Source: Pseudoalteromonas sp. OOF1S-7 (GTDB lineage Bacteria; Pseudomonadota; Gammaproteobacteria; Enterobacterales; Alteromonadaceae). From it: a DNA stretch of 64,000 nt. Position numbers and translations under genes: made by a program. Positions within the stretch are counted from its first letter, which is position 1, and each line of letters begins with the position of its first letter. Below, one piece after another: positions 42,991 through 52,731 of the stretch. The DNA lies in the NCBI RefSeq assembly GCF_022347765.1, contig NZ_JAKRFZ010000002.1, forward strand, positions 62,001-126,000, written 5' to 3'. The notes beneath the pieces are model-generated. The model was not told the DNA's origin. It saw nothing but the letters and a program-made list of their open reading frames with translations, and ran no database searches.

Positions 42991-43239
42991 ATGAGCGAAT
43001 CACAACCTAATAATCCGCTACATGGTGTTAAGCTTCAGGATATAGTCGAGCGCCTGGTCGAACAACTTGGGTGGGAAGCCATGGCTGAAGCAGTCAATAT
43101 CAATTGTTTCAAACAGGACCCGTCAGTAAAATCAAGTCTGAAATTTCTTCGCAAAACCCCCTGGGCAAGAGAGAAAGTAGAGCAACTCTATCTGGATACT
43201 TTCCATGGTTTTAGTTGGCCGGAAATTAAAAAACCTTAA
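42991..43239 (+). CDS. VF530/DUF2132-family small DNA-binding protein
   Basis: 82 residues with the full VF530 signature: [60 protein letters not shown]. The Vibrio fischeri homologue VF530 binds DNA non-specifically and has a helical fold. Its own role is unclear. Its stop overlaps the stop of the convergent binding-protein gene by four bases. Confidence 0.88.
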   Translation: MSESQPNNPLHGVKLQDIVERLVEQLGWEAMAEAVNINCFKQDPSVKSSLKFLRKTPWAREKVEQLYLDTFHGFSWPEIKKP

Positions 43240-43934
43240 TATAAGCGTTGATATGCAGCCTGAATGCGATCAATGATCCGCTCAGGCACTTTTTTGTTGC
43301 AAGCAAAATAGAGCTGAGAGTTCATATTATTGATGGTCATCACCGGTTCAAGTTCGCTGCTCATAGGTTCACTTTTGCTCTTATGCTCAAACTGAGCATC
43401 GCTCAAAATCACCAGGTCAACAATATTTCTGCGCGTAGCAAGCAGCTGAAATATCTTGTCAAAAGACTGGATCAGTAACAGTTGTTGACCCTCAACAAAC
43501 CCTTGACTTTTAAGGTATTGGTGACTGAAATTGTCCCGGATCACAGCAATTTTATACTGCCTCGCCTGCTCGAGTGTGTCGATACGAATATTCGCAGTCT
43601 TTAGTGCATAAAATGAGGTTGTAAAGGCGCCAATCGGAAATACCCAGGAAAATAACGCATTACGTTGCTCGCTTTTAGCGATGGAAAAAATGCAGGTATT
43701 TGGATCACGTTTAGCGCTGTTGTAAGAGATACTCCAGTTATCGATGGATAACTGGTAATCAACCTGTGCTTCATTGAGAACAGCGACCACTTTTTCAGCA
43801 GCATACCCGACTAACTCACCCTCTCCATTCACATACTGATAGTGTGCGAAATTCTCAGTAACCAGAGTCAGTGTATAGGCATACGCACCTGCGTTACTCA
43901 GCATCAGCCACACATAAACAAACCAGCGTACCAA
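43236..43934 (-). CDS. SBP_bac_3-type periplasmic amino-acid-binding protein, orphan
   Basis: 232 residues. The start is a TTG with an unusually good ribosome site (AAGGAG, six bases upstream); no ATG or GTG is better placed. A signal peptide ([15 protein letters not shown]) leads to [45 protein letters not shown] in the family pattern, with two lobes joined near [20 protein letters not shown]. It resembles amino-acid-binding or solute-sensing proteins common in Pseudoalteromonas and Vibrio that have no transporter partner. No permease or ATPase is nearby. It may provide a signal to a sensor elsewhere. Confidence 0.82.
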   Translation of the reverse strand: MVRWFVYVWLMLSNAGAYAYTLTLVTENFAHYQYVNGEGELVGYAAEKVVAVLNEAQVDYQLSIDNWSISYNSAKRDPNTCIFSIAKSEQRNALFSWVFPIGAFTTSFYALKTANIRIDTLEQARQYKIAVIRDNFSHQYLKSQGFVEGQQLLLIQSFDKIFQLLATRRNIVDLVILSDAQFEHKSKSEPMSSELEPVMTINNMNSQLYFACNKKVPERIIDRIQAAYQRLY

Positions 43935-44044
43935 ATATCGCTCCTTATGAATTATTCAGACTGCAATTTTTAATATAGGAAAATATTCGAATACTGTGAA
44001 TACAAAGGATAGTTAAATTTTTTATGAGTTAGGTAAAACAGGTG

Positions 44045-44080
44045 AGATAAAACAAAGAAAGAGGGGCGGACCCCTCTTTC
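44045..44080 (-). terminator. terminator of the arginase-family gene
   Basis: On the minus strand GAAAGAGGGG pairs with CCCCTCTTTC around TCCG and is followed by TTTGTTTTA, 12 bases past the stop. Confidence 0.85.
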
Positions 44081-44091
44081 TGGTGAGGAGT

Positions 44092-45204
44092 TTAGCCTTT
44101 ATTCATCGCATCAATCAGGAAGGCTGATAGCTTAGCCCCTTCACGCAGTGTTGTTTCAGAACTAGACTGGCCTGCCAAAGAGCTATCGGTAAATGGTGCG
44201 ATCTCCATCATATCAGCACCCGTGATCGGAAACTCTTTGTTCAGCGCCGTCAGAATTGTCATTGCCTCGTCCGGTGTCATACCACCAGACTCTGGTGTAC
44301 CAGTTGCAGCGGCAAACTGCTCATCCAGTGCATCAATGTCAAAGCTCACATAAAGTTCATCAACTTTGTCTTCTTTAAGCTGTTTAATTACCTGCGCAAC
44401 GATAACGTCGGCTCCCTGTTCACGAATTTCATTAGCCCAGTGTTGCTTAACACCAAACGTTGACTCCCAATGTTGCTTGCTCTTACCGCTGGAACGGATC
44501 CCAAACTGGATCAGGTGGTGGGGTGCTGGCAGAAACTCCAGAATATGCGTGCACCAAGAGCCAAAACACAGATCAATACCTAAACGCTCAACCAACAGAT
44601 CGGTATGTGCATCGAAATGAATGATAGCCGTGCGCTTACCCTGCTCACGTTTCGCCTTCAGATAGGCTTTGGTAAGCGGGTAGCTGATTGAATGGTCTCC
44701 ACCAATACCGAAGATACCTTTTTCAGGGTAATGAGCATAAAAACCATCACACACATCTTCAGTGATAGACAGCGGAGAAACGTGATACTCACTGTTTTCA
44801 TCCTGGTACAGCGCCTTCTGACAATTGCTGATCGTTCCCTCGTTTAAATACTTATCATGAAGCAAATGAGGAATAACGCGCACATCACCTAAATCAAATG
44901 CACTGACTTGTGGTTGCTCGGTCAACAAAGTCGAGCGAAGAAATAATGGCCCCCAGTTAGCGCCTCTGAGGATCCCGCCCCCACAATCAGAACTGATCCC
45001 TAAAATAGCCGCCTTGTGCTTACTGTCGCCTAATGTGTTTAATGATGCTTTCCAAAGAGGTTCAATGTTCTCAGTTTGTCCATAAAGCTTTTCACGCAGC
45101 GCCGCTTTTCTTTCCTTTGCTGTATTGACGGTAAATACACCATCGCCCGGCGGACACAGACAGTTTTCTATTTTCTGATGAAATTTTGCTTTGCTATCAC
45201 TCAT
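44092..45204 (-). CDS. arginase/agmatinase/formimidoylglutamase family hydrolase
   Basis: 370 residues from the ATG giving MSDSKAKFHQ (GAGGAGG ribosome site). A binuclear manganese ureohydrolase: ligands H171 (GIGGDHSIS), D198, H200, D202 (HFDAHTD), D289 and D291 (SFDIDALD). The family includes arginase, agmatinase and formimidoylglutamase. The longer N-terminal region (about 1-60, including CPPGDG) is unusual and argues against a simple arginase. No histidine- or arginine-degradation gene is adjacent. The exact substrate is undecided; it is a single-gene unit with its own terminator. Confidence 0.85.
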   Translation of the reverse strand: MSDSKAKFHQKIENCLCPPGDGVFTVNTAKERKAALREKLYGQTENIEPLWKASLNTLGDSKHKAAILGISSDCGGGILRGANWGPLFLRSTLLTEQPQVSAFDLGDVRVIPHLLHDKYLNEGTISNCQKALYQDENSEYHVSPLSITEDVCDGFYAHYPEKGIFGIGGDHSISYPLTKAYLKAKREQGKRTAIIHFDAHTDLLVERLGIDLCFGSWCTHILEFLPAPHHLIQFGIRSSGKSKQHWESTFGVKQHWANEIREQGADVIVAQVIKQLKEDKVDELYVSFDIDALDEQFAAATGTPESGGMTPDEAMTILTALNKEFPITGADMMEIAPFTDSSLAGQSSSETTLREGAKLSAFLIDAMNKG

Positions 45205-45425
45205 TGAGACCTCCTCAGTCAACTGCATAAACATGCCACACCGTTACACAAAGATTTATTATCGGGTTCGCCCCTTTTTTTGGATATACTTATCCAAAGC
45301 ATCAAGTGCAGCTAATCAGCAAACCAATCTAACTTTTACTTTTCAAATGGTTACGGAAATAAAGTGGACTTTAAAACATAAAAATATACTTTGCTGAAGT
45401 CGGTATAACATGGCTGGGGGATAAG

Positions 45426-45466
45426 TCAACCGCTCTGACATTGTCTGGCGTAGCAAGAGCGGTTGA
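45426..45466. repeat. 11-bp perfect inverted repeat downstream of the DUF2189 gene
   Basis: TCAACCGCTCT and AGAGCGGTTGA are perfect complements 19 bases apart, lying 22 bases past the DUF2189 stop on the minus strand. There is no T-run; possibly a weak terminator or a transcript-stabilising stem-loop. The remainder of 45205-45487 shows only AT-rich sequence. Confidence 0.5.
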
Positions 45467-45487
45467 ATATGCAGGCTAAGTGTTTGC

Positions 45488-46267
45488 TTATTCGTATTTC
45501 CTCGGTTTTTTGGTTTTAATTGTCGCTATGTAACCATGCCAACTTGCGTAGGCCAGTAACGGCATAATCACAATAAACCCGGCTGTCCCCGTCAAGAAAC
45601 CCACAATCACCAGCACACCTATGGTTGCGCCCCACACTATCATAGCGGCAATATTAGATCTCACCGCATGAATCGAGGACACCACAGCCGTCATAATATC
45701 AACACGCCGCTCCATCATGATCTGAGGTGTAAACGCTGAAATGGCAAATACGGTCACGACCAGGATACCGCCTACTAAGGTCCCTAGCCCTAAGAAGGCC
45801 GACAGCTGTTCAAAGTTTGGGTTTGGCACATTAGGGTAAAGCGCATGGATTAGTGCAGCCAATCTCATCCAGACGATCATAATCACCATCAGCAAGATAG
45901 CAAAGCCCCACTCGCCTGCCGGATTTCTAAACATAGATTTTAGGCTATGGCTAAGCGTTGGTTTATGGCCTTTTTCAAGCTCCCAGGCCACATCGTACAA
46001 ACCGGCAGCAAATGCAGGACCAATGAGTGCAAATGCAACCGCCGCAGGCAAGATAACCAGGTGGGATTCAACTTCAAACGCAAGCCACATGATGGCCGCA
46101 GGAATAGTTGTGAAAACCAGTCCGTATATTAGGCTGAGTAAAGGCGCTCTAGCAATGTCTTTGAATGCGAGTGCAAGCCAGTGAAACGCCACAAAAGGGC
46201 TTAACTTGTTACTTTCAAAACAGCGGGCAAACTCGGTGTGCTTGTCTATTGATTGTGTTGCAGGCAT
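45488..46267 (-). CDS. DUF2189-family inner-membrane protein
   Basis: A 259-residue integral membrane protein with six to seven hydrophobic segments. Its opening FVAFHWLALAFKDIARAPLLSLIYGLVF is the typical start of DUF2189 (W-L-x-x-G-W-x-D). Later come AGLYDVAWELEKG and FAISAFTPQIMMERRVDIMTAVVSSIHAV. Function unknown. It lacks a clear partner gene; upstream is a 318-base divergent region shared with udp. Confidence 0.85.
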   Translation of the reverse strand: MPATQSIDKHTEFARCFESNKLSPFVAFHWLALAFKDIARAPLLSLIYGLVFTTIPAAIMWLAFEVESHLVILPAAVAFALIGPAFAAGLYDVAWELEKGHKPTLSHSLKSMFRNPAGEWGFAILLMVIMIVWMRLAALIHALYPNVPNPNFEQLSAFLGLGTLVGGILVVTVFAISAFTPQIMMERRVDIMTAVVSSIHAVRSNIAAMIVWGATIGVLVIVGFLTGTAGFIVIMPLLAYASWHGYIATIKTKKPRKYE

Positions 46268-46585
46268 AGTAGGTATTCCCCTTTTGCTTCTCCTTATTAA
46301 GGTTTAGAAGACAGTCGACAATGTTGCAAGCAATCGGTTAATTTGAATGGTGTCAGGCGTTACAAACGGCCCCCTATCGGCGCAGCTATCTTACTGACAA
46401 TTGATGAGCAACCCTTTGTTTAAGATAGCATTACATTTAATTTCCAGCATTTTTTCCGGCATTCATGATATTCTGGTTCAAAATACATAATTGTAACGCT
46501 CACAGGCCATCATAAGGACATTCGTCCTGTACTTAAATGCGGGTAAAATTGACCATTGGGCTTTAGAACTATACAAGGTTTATTT
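46268..46585. other. divergent regulatory region between DUF2189 and udp
   Basis: 318 bases holding two promoters. I see no exact CRP or CytR site. A TGTAA...TCACA resemblance near 46491 has only three bases between half-sites, and a GTTGCAAGCAA near 46323 is only vaguely CytR-like. No ORF of note. Confidence 0.4.
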
Positions 46586-47356
46586 ATGGACAAAGTATTT
46601 CACCTAGGTCTCTCAAAGGCAGATCTTAACGGTGCAACACTGGCTATCGTACCTGGCGATCCAAAACGTTCAGAACGCATTGCTTCGCAACTCGATAACC
46701 CTAAATGCTTGGCTCAGACACGTGAGTTTCACGTCTATCTGGGCGATATCAAGGGCCAATCCATCGTCATTTGCTCAACTGGAATTGGTGGACCCTCGAC
46801 CTCAATAGCCGTCGAAGAGCTGGCTCAACTGGGTGTGAATACTTTTCTGCGTATCGGTACGACCGGCGCAATCCAGCCACATATTAATGAAGGTGATATC
46901 CTGGTTAGCACAGCTTCAGTGCGTCTTGACGGTGCCAGCCAGCACTTCGCGCCGCTTGCCTATCCGGCGGTTTCGGATTTTCATTGTACTGCTGCTATGG
47001 TCGAGGCTTGTGAGCAGTTAGATGTCACTTATCATACAGGAATTACAGCATCGAGCGATACGTTTTACCCTGGTCAGGAGCGATACGATACGTTCTCTGG
47101 CTATGTACCAAAAGCGTTTCAGGGTTCATGCGAAGAGTGGCAAAAGCTCAATGTCATGAACTATGAAATGGAATCTGCCACCCTGTTCACTATGTGTGCA
47201 GCTCTGGGCTTAAAAGCGGCCTGTGTTGCCGGTGTATTGGTTAATCGTACCCGCCAGGAAATTCCAAACGTCGATCATCAATTGGTTGAAAAAAATGCAG
47301 TATCTGTGGTTATCAAGGCCGCTGAGCTGGTATTGGATAAAGCAAAGCAGGCTTAA
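46586..47356 (+). CDS. udp: uridine phosphorylase
   Basis: 256 residues, starting at the ATG giving [26 protein letters not shown], ten codons downstream of a longer reading; this start aligns with E. coli Udp. It splits uridine to uracil and ribose-1-phosphate. It keeps the family's [20 protein letters not shown] and [11 protein letters not shown], and the active-site region [13 protein letters not shown] near the C-terminus. It is convergent with cdd (four-base overlap), so the two pyrimidine salvage genes are neighbours but in opposite units. Confidence 0.97.
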   Translation: MDKVFHLGLSKADLNGATLAIVPGDPKRSERIASQLDNPKCLAQTREFHVYLGDIKGQSIVICSTGIGGPSTSIAVEELAQLGVNTFLRIGTTGAIQPHINEGDILVSTASVRLDGASQHFAPLAYPAVSDFHCTAAMVEACEQLDVTYHTGITASSDTFYPGQERYDTFSGYVPKAFQGSCEEWQKLNVMNYEMESATLFTMCAALGLKAACVAGVLVNRTRQEIPNVDHQLVEKNAVSVVIKAAELVLDKAKQA

Positions 47357-48222
47357 GCCTGCTTTACGTCTATCAAATAATACTGCAGCTTTAGCGCTTT
47401 GTTAAAGCTGTTTATTACAGCTTCTGTAACCGCGCGCTGATTTTCTTTTCCCTTTGTTTCCACCAAAGTGGCCCTCTCAAGCTTAGCCTCTGCCAATATT
47501 TCACCGCTCATTGCCAGCTGACTCAATGCACTTTGCATAGGTGACAAACTCGGGCTATATGCCGCGTTTTCCACATAACGACCATAAAAACGCTCGCCAT
47601 TGGTCATCACCAGCTCAGCAGCGGCAATATTGTTAGTATAAGGCGCATAGACTTGGGTCAAGTGGCCAATAAGCTCACCAGACAGGCCATCCGTATTAAC
47701 TACTTTGACTGGCGCGCTGTCAAATAGTGATTCCTGATTGCCCAAATCGGTCGGCCCAAAGTCTCCGGGTAATAGCTGAGACAGCGAGGTTTCACCTGTT
47801 GGCAGTGTAATTTTGAGCTGTTTTGCGTTACTCAGTTCATTCATAAACTGACGACAGTAACCACATGGTGCAGCGGTAATATCCAGGCTACTAATTTCTT
47901 TAGCCCCATTTAGCCAGGCATTGTTGATGGCGGCCTGTTCAGCATGTACCACCAAAGACAACGCTTGGTGTGAAAACTCCAGGTTAGCACCCAAAAAGTA
48001 CTGTTCGCTGAGCTTATCATACGCCACAGCGCCGACCAGAAAAGAGGAGATTGGTGCCTGAGCAAAGCTGGCAGCATATGGCAAGAGCGCTTGCCCTAAC
48101 TGTGTTTTGCTACAGCCTAATAAAGTTTGAACGTGATTTTGAAGATCAAGGTTTAATACGCCTTTGGCGGTTTTACACACTTCCAGTACGGAAAGGTTTA
48201 GCTTGTTGTCAGTATCTACCAT
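47353..48222 (-). CDS. cdd: cytidine deaminase (two-domain type)
   Basis: A 289-residue zinc enzyme converting cytidine and deoxycytidine to uridine and deoxyuridine, of the long E. coli-like dimeric form. The zinc and catalytic motif is [11 protein letters not shown] (H-x-E) with PCGYCRQF (P-C-x-x-C). The C-terminal inactive domain is about residues 190-289. Its stop overlaps udp's by four bases. No strong ribosome site is apparent ahead of the ATG giving MVDTDNKLN. It sends product to uridine phosphorylase or to uridine salvage. Confidence 0.95.
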   Translation of the reverse strand: MVDTDNKLNLSVLEVCKTAKGVLNLDLQNHVQTLLGCSKTQLGQALLPYAASFAQAPISSFLVGAVAYDKLSEQYFLGANLEFSHQALSLVVHAEQAAINNAWLNGAKEISSLDITAAPCGYCRQFMNELSNAKQLKITLPTGETSLSQLLPGDFGPTDLGNQESLFDSAPVKVVNTDGLSGELIGHLTQVYAPYTNNIAAAELVMTNGERFYGRYVENAAYSPSLSPMQSALSQLAMSGEILAEAKLERATLVETKGKENQRAVTEAVINSFNKALKLQYYLIDVKQA

Positions 48223-48303
48223 ATATCGTTATTATTTGCACAAGCAAAGGCCTGCGCAGCGCTGTTTTGCGCTTGTTTCATGGCAGACCAGTTTACGCCC
48301 GAA

Positions 48304-48672
48304 TCAGCTTTTACTCAACCATTCCTTAGCACTTTTAAAGCACTCGAAATTCTCCGCATTAATGCCAAAGCGCTGTACCTTTTGCAAAAATAGATCATGC
48401 ATAAACCCCTCTATCCCCACCACTCGGGCAATTTTCATGTTTTTAACATGATGTGCGACTTTAGGCATGATGTTGACCACGTCAATCGCTGCAAATCTGT
48501 GCTCCAGCTCAGACACATCCACCAGCAATTTGCTACTTTGGTGTTTGGAAGCATAATTGTTAGCAGCTCTGTAAGCATTAACAACATCATCCACCCCGGC
48601 CTTCCCTCTGAGGGTCATCATGATCAGGGTTGTGGTTTCATCGTAAGTGATACTGGTTGAAAGCGTTGACAT
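48304..48672 (-). CDS. STAS/SpoIIAA-like domain protein
   Basis: A 122-residue single-domain cytosolic protein. The alternating strand-helix pattern (TTLIMMTLRGKAGVDDVVNAY, SKLLVDVSELEHRFAAIDVVNI, MKIARVVGIEGFMHDLFLQ) matches the SpoIIAA-like STAS fold found as stand-alone proteins in marine gammaproteobacteria. No conserved anti-anti-sigma phosphoserine is obvious. Function unknown. It sits between cdd and ppc as a single gene. Confidence 0.75.
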   Translation of the reverse strand: MSTLSTSITYDETTTLIMMTLRGKAGVDDVVNAYRAANNYASKHQSSKLLVDVSELEHRFAAIDVVNIMPKVAHHVKNMKIARVVGIEGFMHDLFLQKVQRFGINAENFECFKSAKEWLSKS

Positions 48673-48785
48673 TTCAGCCTCTGACTATTGCTTTTGTTAA
48701 AGTTAAGCGCGTTTACAAGGTAGCAGGGCATTCTAGTTAATTAAGAATTGATGTCAACAAACCAACCATAAAAAACCAGATAAAA

Positions 48786-48814
48786 ACAAAAAACCAACCC
48801 TATAGGATTGGTTT
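48786..48814 (-). terminator. terminator of ppc
   Basis: On the minus strand AAACCAATCC pairs with GGGTTGGTTT (one wobble) around TATA and is followed by a T-rich tract, about 40 bases past the ppc stop. Confidence 0.75.
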
Positions 48815-48854
48815 TTGTTATTGCAGAATAAACTTATTATTGTAATAAATAAAA

Positions 48855-51488
48855 TTAACCTGTATTTCTTATCCCAGCAGCAATGCCCATCATCGTAATC
48901 ATCAGCGCACTGTCGAGTTCCTGATTAGCTTTCGCTCGGGTTCTTTTGAGCAGCTCTACTTGTAGTACGTTGAGGGGATCAGTATAAGGGTTGCGCAATT
49001 CGATTGACTCTCTGATCCAGGGCTGTGCAGACAAAAGAGAACCTTTTGGTGCATACTTTTCGATAAACAACGTCGCTTCTTTTAATTCACTGCGCAGTGA
49101 CTCACCCAAAGGCCTCAACTCTGCCGGCACCAGGCGTGCATCGTAATATTCGCTCAGCCACACATCGGTTTTACAAAACACCATTTCCAGCATTTCAAGA
49201 CGCGTTCTGAAAAATGGCCACTGTTCACTCATCTCTCCCAGTAATGCCTCTCCGTGTGTCTTCACTACACTTTGAATACCCGCGAGTGCTCCCAACCATG
49301 CCGGCAGCATCAGACGATTCTGACTCCAGGCGAAAATCCAGGGGATTGCCCTGAGGCTTTCTATCCCACCCTGCGGCTTACGTTTAGCCGGACGAGAACC
49401 CAAAGGTAGCTTAGCCAGCTCAATTTCCGGCGTGGCCGCTCTGAAATAAGAGACAAAGTCGGCATTGCCGCGAACAAAATCCCGGTACTGTTTGCAAGAA
49501 TGCTCGCTCAGCAGTGCCATGGCTTCACGCCAGTCTGATTTAGGCTGCGGCGGTGGATAAAGGTTATTTTCGATAATTGCGCTGGCGTACAGAGACAGGC
49601 TTTGTATCGCCACCGGAGTCAGACCAAACTTAAAGCGGATCATTTCTCCTTGCTCTGTCACGCGTAAGCCATGGCTCAATGAGCCGGGAGGTTGAGAACG
49701 CAGCGCCTGTGCCGCTGGTGCCCCTCCCCGCCCTATGGTGCCACCACGGCCGTGAAACAGGTGCATTTCAACCTGATATTTTTCCCCGACTTCAATGAGC
49801 TGTTCCATAGCAAGGTATTGTGCCCAACCAGCCGCCATCATACCGGCATCTTTGGCTGAGTCCGAATAGCCAATCATGACATACTGTTGTTGCCCTACAT
49901 GGCCTTTATACCAACTGGAGTCGAACAATTGCTGTATTACTTGCTGAGCGTTGTTCAGGTCATCCAGTGTTTCAAAGAGCGGCGCGACAGGCAGCTTGAA
50001 AGGACAACCACTTTCTTGCAACAACAGCTCAACGGCGAGTACATCCGATGCTTCTCTGGCCATTGAGATGATATAGATCCCCAGCGCTGCCCTGTCTTGA
50101 TTTGCAATAACAGCGAAAGTATCTAGCACTTCCTGCACTTCTTCGCTGGGTTGCCAATGTTTGGGTAACAAAGGACGCCGTGACGATAGCTCCGACAGCA
50201 AAAAAGCCTGTTTATCTTGCTCAGACCATTGCGCGTAATCTCCCAGCCCCAGATAGCGCGTCACTTCAGACAATACGTCACCATGGCGCCCTGAATCCTG
50301 ACGAATATCCAGTTTACACAGCTGTACACCAAAGCATCTGAGCCTGTGCATTACATCCAGCAACATGCCATTGGCCACCACTTCCATTCCGCATTCTGTG
50401 AGTGAACGATAACAGATACTTAATGGCTTCATTAGTTGTGCCGTTAAGCGGATCTTATCCTGGCAGGAACTTGGCTGGGATTTAATCTTGTGTTCCAAAA
50501 ACATAATTGTTTCATTGATATCAGCTTTAAGCTGCTTAAGTAGCGCACGATAAGGTTCAGAATGGTCCCCGGTTAGTTCTTTCAGCTCCCCATTGGCGGG
50601 GGCCATTGACAGTTCAGAGCTCAATATATCAAGGTCACGATAATATAAATCTAATGCCATCCAGCGGCCATGATCCAATACGCTTTGAGTAACTTCAGCT
50701 GTCACATTGGGGTTGCCATCCCTGTCGCCGCCCATCCAGGAAGCCAGACTGATGGGCGCATAATCCTCCGGCAGGGTAAGACCAAGTTGCCCTTCAGCGA
50801 GCTGAGTAAGCGTTCGGGTAAATTTAGGCACCGCATCCCACAAGCTATTTTCAATCACCGCAAACCCCCACTTCGCCTCCTCCAGTGGCGTAGGTCGCTT
50901 ATTTCTGATTTCGTTGGTGTGCCATGCCTGGCAGATCAATTGCTCAATCCGCGCTATCACCTCATTGCGACAAAGGCTGCTATCTTGGCATGCCGCAAGC
51001 TCTGTCAAACAATCACTCAGCTCTACGTGCTTGCTGATCAGCGTACGGCGCGTAACTTCTGTCGGATGCGCTGTTAACACCAACTCGACAGACAGATTTT
51101 CGATCACCTGGGCGACTTTGTACTGATCTGTTTCGCCCTGACTCACTTTTCTGGTGATGTCAGACAAAGTGGCTTGCAAGGTGTCAAACGGACCTTGCGG
51201 GCATCCAGAGTCAGAAATAGTATGCTGTTGCTCAGCAACATTAGCGAGGTTAAGGAAATGACTGAACGCGCGACACACCGGCAGTAACTCTTCGTCAGGC
51301 AAGGACTGCAGAGTTTCAATTAACGTCTCTCTTGCCTCGGCATCACCACTTCGTGATGATTTGGCGAGATGCCGGATCAACTCCACTTTTTCGAGTACTT
51401 CTGGCCCCTGTGAGTGGGCTATGGTGGTGCCCAGCAGCTCACCCAGCAGGCTCACGTTTCGTTTCAATTCTGTATATTGCTGTTGCAT
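48855..51488 (-). CDS. ppc: phosphoenolpyruvate carboxylase
   Basis: An 877-residue anaplerotic enzyme that makes oxaloacetate from PEP and bicarbonate. It starts [20 protein letters not shown], six codons after a longer reading and with AGGGAG at the right spacing. The catalytic [14 protein letters not shown] (His and the following arginines) and [20 protein letters not shown] are intact, as is the mobile-loop [13 protein letters not shown]. The C-terminus ends in the family's RNTG. Length as in E. coli (883). It is read toward the STAS gene and has its own terminator. Upstream, 130 bases separate it from the promoter of the RyhB-like RNA, which is divergent. Confidence 0.97.
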   Translation of the reverse strand: MQQQYTELKRNVSLLGELLGTTIAHSQGPEVLEKVELIRHLAKSSRSGDAEARETLIETLQSLPDEELLPVCRAFSHFLNLANVAEQQHTISDSGCPQGPFDTLQATLSDITRKVSQGETDQYKVAQVIENLSVELVLTAHPTEVTRRTLISKHVELSDCLTELAACQDSSLCRNEVIARIEQLICQAWHTNEIRNKRPTPLEEAKWGFAVIENSLWDAVPKFTRTLTQLAEGQLGLTLPEDYAPISLASWMGGDRDGNPNVTAEVTQSVLDHGRWMALDLYYRDLDILSSELSMAPANGELKELTGDHSEPYRALLKQLKADINETIMFLEHKIKSQPSSCQDKIRLTAQLMKPLSICYRSLTECGMEVVANGMLLDVMHRLRCFGVQLCKLDIRQDSGRHGDVLSEVTRYLGLGDYAQWSEQDKQAFLLSELSSRRPLLPKHWQPSEEVQEVLDTFAVIANQDRAALGIYIISMAREASDVLAVELLLQESGCPFKLPVAPLFETLDDLNNAQQVIQQLFDSSWYKGHVGQQQYVMIGYSDSAKDAGMMAAGWAQYLAMEQLIEVGEKYQVEMHLFHGRGGTIGRGGAPAAQALRSQPPGSLSHGLRVTEQGEMIRFKFGLTPVAIQSLSLYASAIIENNLYPPPQPKSDWREAMALLSEHSCKQYRDFVRGNADFVSYFRAATPEIELAKLPLGSRPAKRKPQGGIESLRAIPWIFAWSQNRLMLPAWLGALAGIQSVVKTHGEALLGEMSEQWPFFRTRLEMLEMVFCKTDVWLSEYYDARLVPAELRPLGESLRSELKEATLFIEKYAPKGSLLSAQPWIRESIELRNPYTDPLNVLQVELLKRTRAKANQELDSALMITMMGIAAGIRNTG

Positions 51489-51619
51489 AACATGCTCCCT
51501 GAACAATTTTCACTCACCCCAATATACTGACTCTACAGTAAAAAAGAAAAGATACTTTGATGACAAGCAAAACAGAAAAGTTATAAAACCACCTAAACGC
51601 AATTAATTATCATTTACTG

Positions 51620-51656
51620 TTGACTTTTCAAATCTCGTTAGTGATAATCATTCTCA
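51620..51656 (+). promoter_or_regulatory. sigma-70 promoter with overlapping Fur box (RyhB-like RNA)
   Basis: TTGACT (51620-51625), a 17-base spacer and GATAAT (51643-51648) make a strong sigma-70 promoter. TGATAATCATTCTCA (51642-51656) covers the -10 and start and matches the 7-1-7 Fur consensus (TGATAAT-N-ATTATCA) at 13 of 14 half-site positions. Iron-dependent repression is the expected behaviour. Confidence 0.75.
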
Positions 51657-51827
51657 ATGAAGACCAGGACACCTCGTTGCTCTATTCTCCGTTTCCGGCT
51701 TCATTAACGTTGATCTGCCAAGGACTTTTCACAGGGGAAATTGGCTCACGTACTCATTTACTTGCTACATTGCTCATATCAGTGACGGTTGATATGTAAC
51801 AGAAAAGCCCGAAAGGGCTTTTTTTAT
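51655..51827 (+). ncRNA. RyhB-like Fur-regulated small RNA candidate
   Basis: About 170 nt from the predicted start to the terminator. It contains no convincing ORF, and no annotated-type gene lies on it. A 5' hairpin (AATGAAG 51656-51662 / CTTCATT 51699-51705), a GCCAA/TTGGC stem around 51717-51752, and CATATCA/TGATATG (51775-51796) fold around an exposed middle. That middle, 51757-51776, holds ACATTGCTCA (51767-51776), the central seed of RyhB in E. coli, Vibrio and Shewanella. RyhB base-pairs with mRNAs of iron-using proteins under iron starvation. Length is between the E. coli (about 90 nt) and V. cholerae (over 200 nt) forms. Known: the core and Fur control. Inferred: identity and targets. 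Confidence 0.7.
51804..51826 (+). terminator. terminator of the RyhB-like RNA
   Basis: AAAGCCC-GAAA-GGGCTTT followed by five more T residues: a 7-bp GC-rich stem with a GNRA loop, the Hfq-friendly kind with a U-rich tail. Confidence 0.93.
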
Positions 51828-51951
51828 TTCGCTTCAATCGCTTATACTACTCATTTGGCATGATTACTAAGCAAAACCAGAATCGCACCACAGTGCTATA
51901 CTCAGCACTTGATCTGGTGACACACAACATCGGTTTTGAAGGAGAACGCAC

Positions 51952-52683
51952 ATGTGGCAAAAACTTACTTACGCACTGGCCTTTGCGGGTCTGCTTGCCA
52001 ACACACCCGCTGCGCAAGCCGGGCTCGAAGAAGGTATTGCGGCAGCCAATGCCGGGCAATTTGATGTCGCCCTGAAAGAGTTCAGATACCTTGCTGATAT
52101 GGGATACGCACCGGGTATCTATGAACTGGCCAAAATGCATGAGGGTGGATATGGCGTACCCAGAAGCCCACACAAAGCAGCCGAGCTAATGCAGCAGGCA
52201 GTAAAATTGGGCAGTGCTGATGCCATGTTTTCATTGGCCGTAATGTATGAGCAAGGCCAGGGTGTTAAAATTGATAAACAAAAAGCCGTTGATCTATTTA
52301 TGTCAGCAGCCAAAAAGAACTTACCTGCCGCCCAGTTTAACCTGGGTGTAATGTATGCCAACGGAGATGGTGTGACGCAGGATTACAGCCAGGCCAAATT
52401 CTGGTATGAGCGTGCGGCTGCCAATAATTACACACTGGCCATGTTTAATCTCGCACTGCTTTATTATCAAGGTCTCGGGGGCGAAAAAAACATTCAGCGC
52501 TCATATATCTGGAATACACTGGCCGAATATAATGGTTACCGCCCAGCGTCGACCAGCCGCAGACTTGATGAAAAGAGTATGTCACGCTCTCAACGTGAAG
52601 ATGCACAGGAAATCGCCGATACCATTTATCACAAAATTCAGGCCAGAACCTATATTGCAGGGTCGCAAATTACAGAAGACTAG
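51952..52683 (+). CDS. exported Sel1-repeat (TPR-like) protein
   Basis: A 243-residue periplasmic or surface protein. Signal peptide 1-23 (ALAFAGLLANTPAAQA) precedes several Sel1 repeats of about 36 residues: GLEEGIAAANAGQFDVALKEFRYLADMGYAPG, YELAKMHEGGYGVPRSPHKAAELMQQAVKLGSAD, MFSLAVMYEQGQGVKIDKQKAVDLFMSAAKKN and two more. These form a solenoid for protein-protein binding. A good ribosome site (AAGGAG) precedes the ATG. The specific partner is unknown. A terminator follows. Confidence 0.88.
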   Translation: MWQKLTYALAFAGLLANTPAAQAGLEEGIAAANAGQFDVALKEFRYLADMGYAPGIYELAKMHEGGYGVPRSPHKAAELMQQAVKLGSADAMFSLAVMYEQGQGVKIDKQKAVDLFMSAAKKNLPAAQFNLGVMYANGDGVTQDYSQAKFWYERAAANNYTLAMFNLALLYYQGLGGEKNIQRSYIWNTLAEYNGYRPASTSRRLDEKSMSRSQREDAQEIADTIYHKIQARTYIAGSQITED

Positions 52684-52697
52684 TCTGGAGTTTGCAC

Positions 52698-52731
52698 AAC
52701 CCGCACAAATAAGGCTTCATTGTGCGGGTTT
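52698..52731 (+). terminator. terminator after the Sel1-repeat gene
   Basis: AACCCGCACAA pairs perfectly with TTGTGCGGGTT (11 bp) around an 11-base loop. It has only a short T-run, 15 bases after the stop. Confidence 0.65.

Noticed and set aside
43948..43958. ArgR-like TGAATTATTCA upstream of an orphan binding protein
   Set aside because: Only 11 bases of dyad against an 18-base ARG box, and it overlaps the ribosome site region; too weak.
46491..46505. CRP/CytR control of udp
   Set aside because: TGTAA and TCACA are only three bases apart; no site of correct spacing found.
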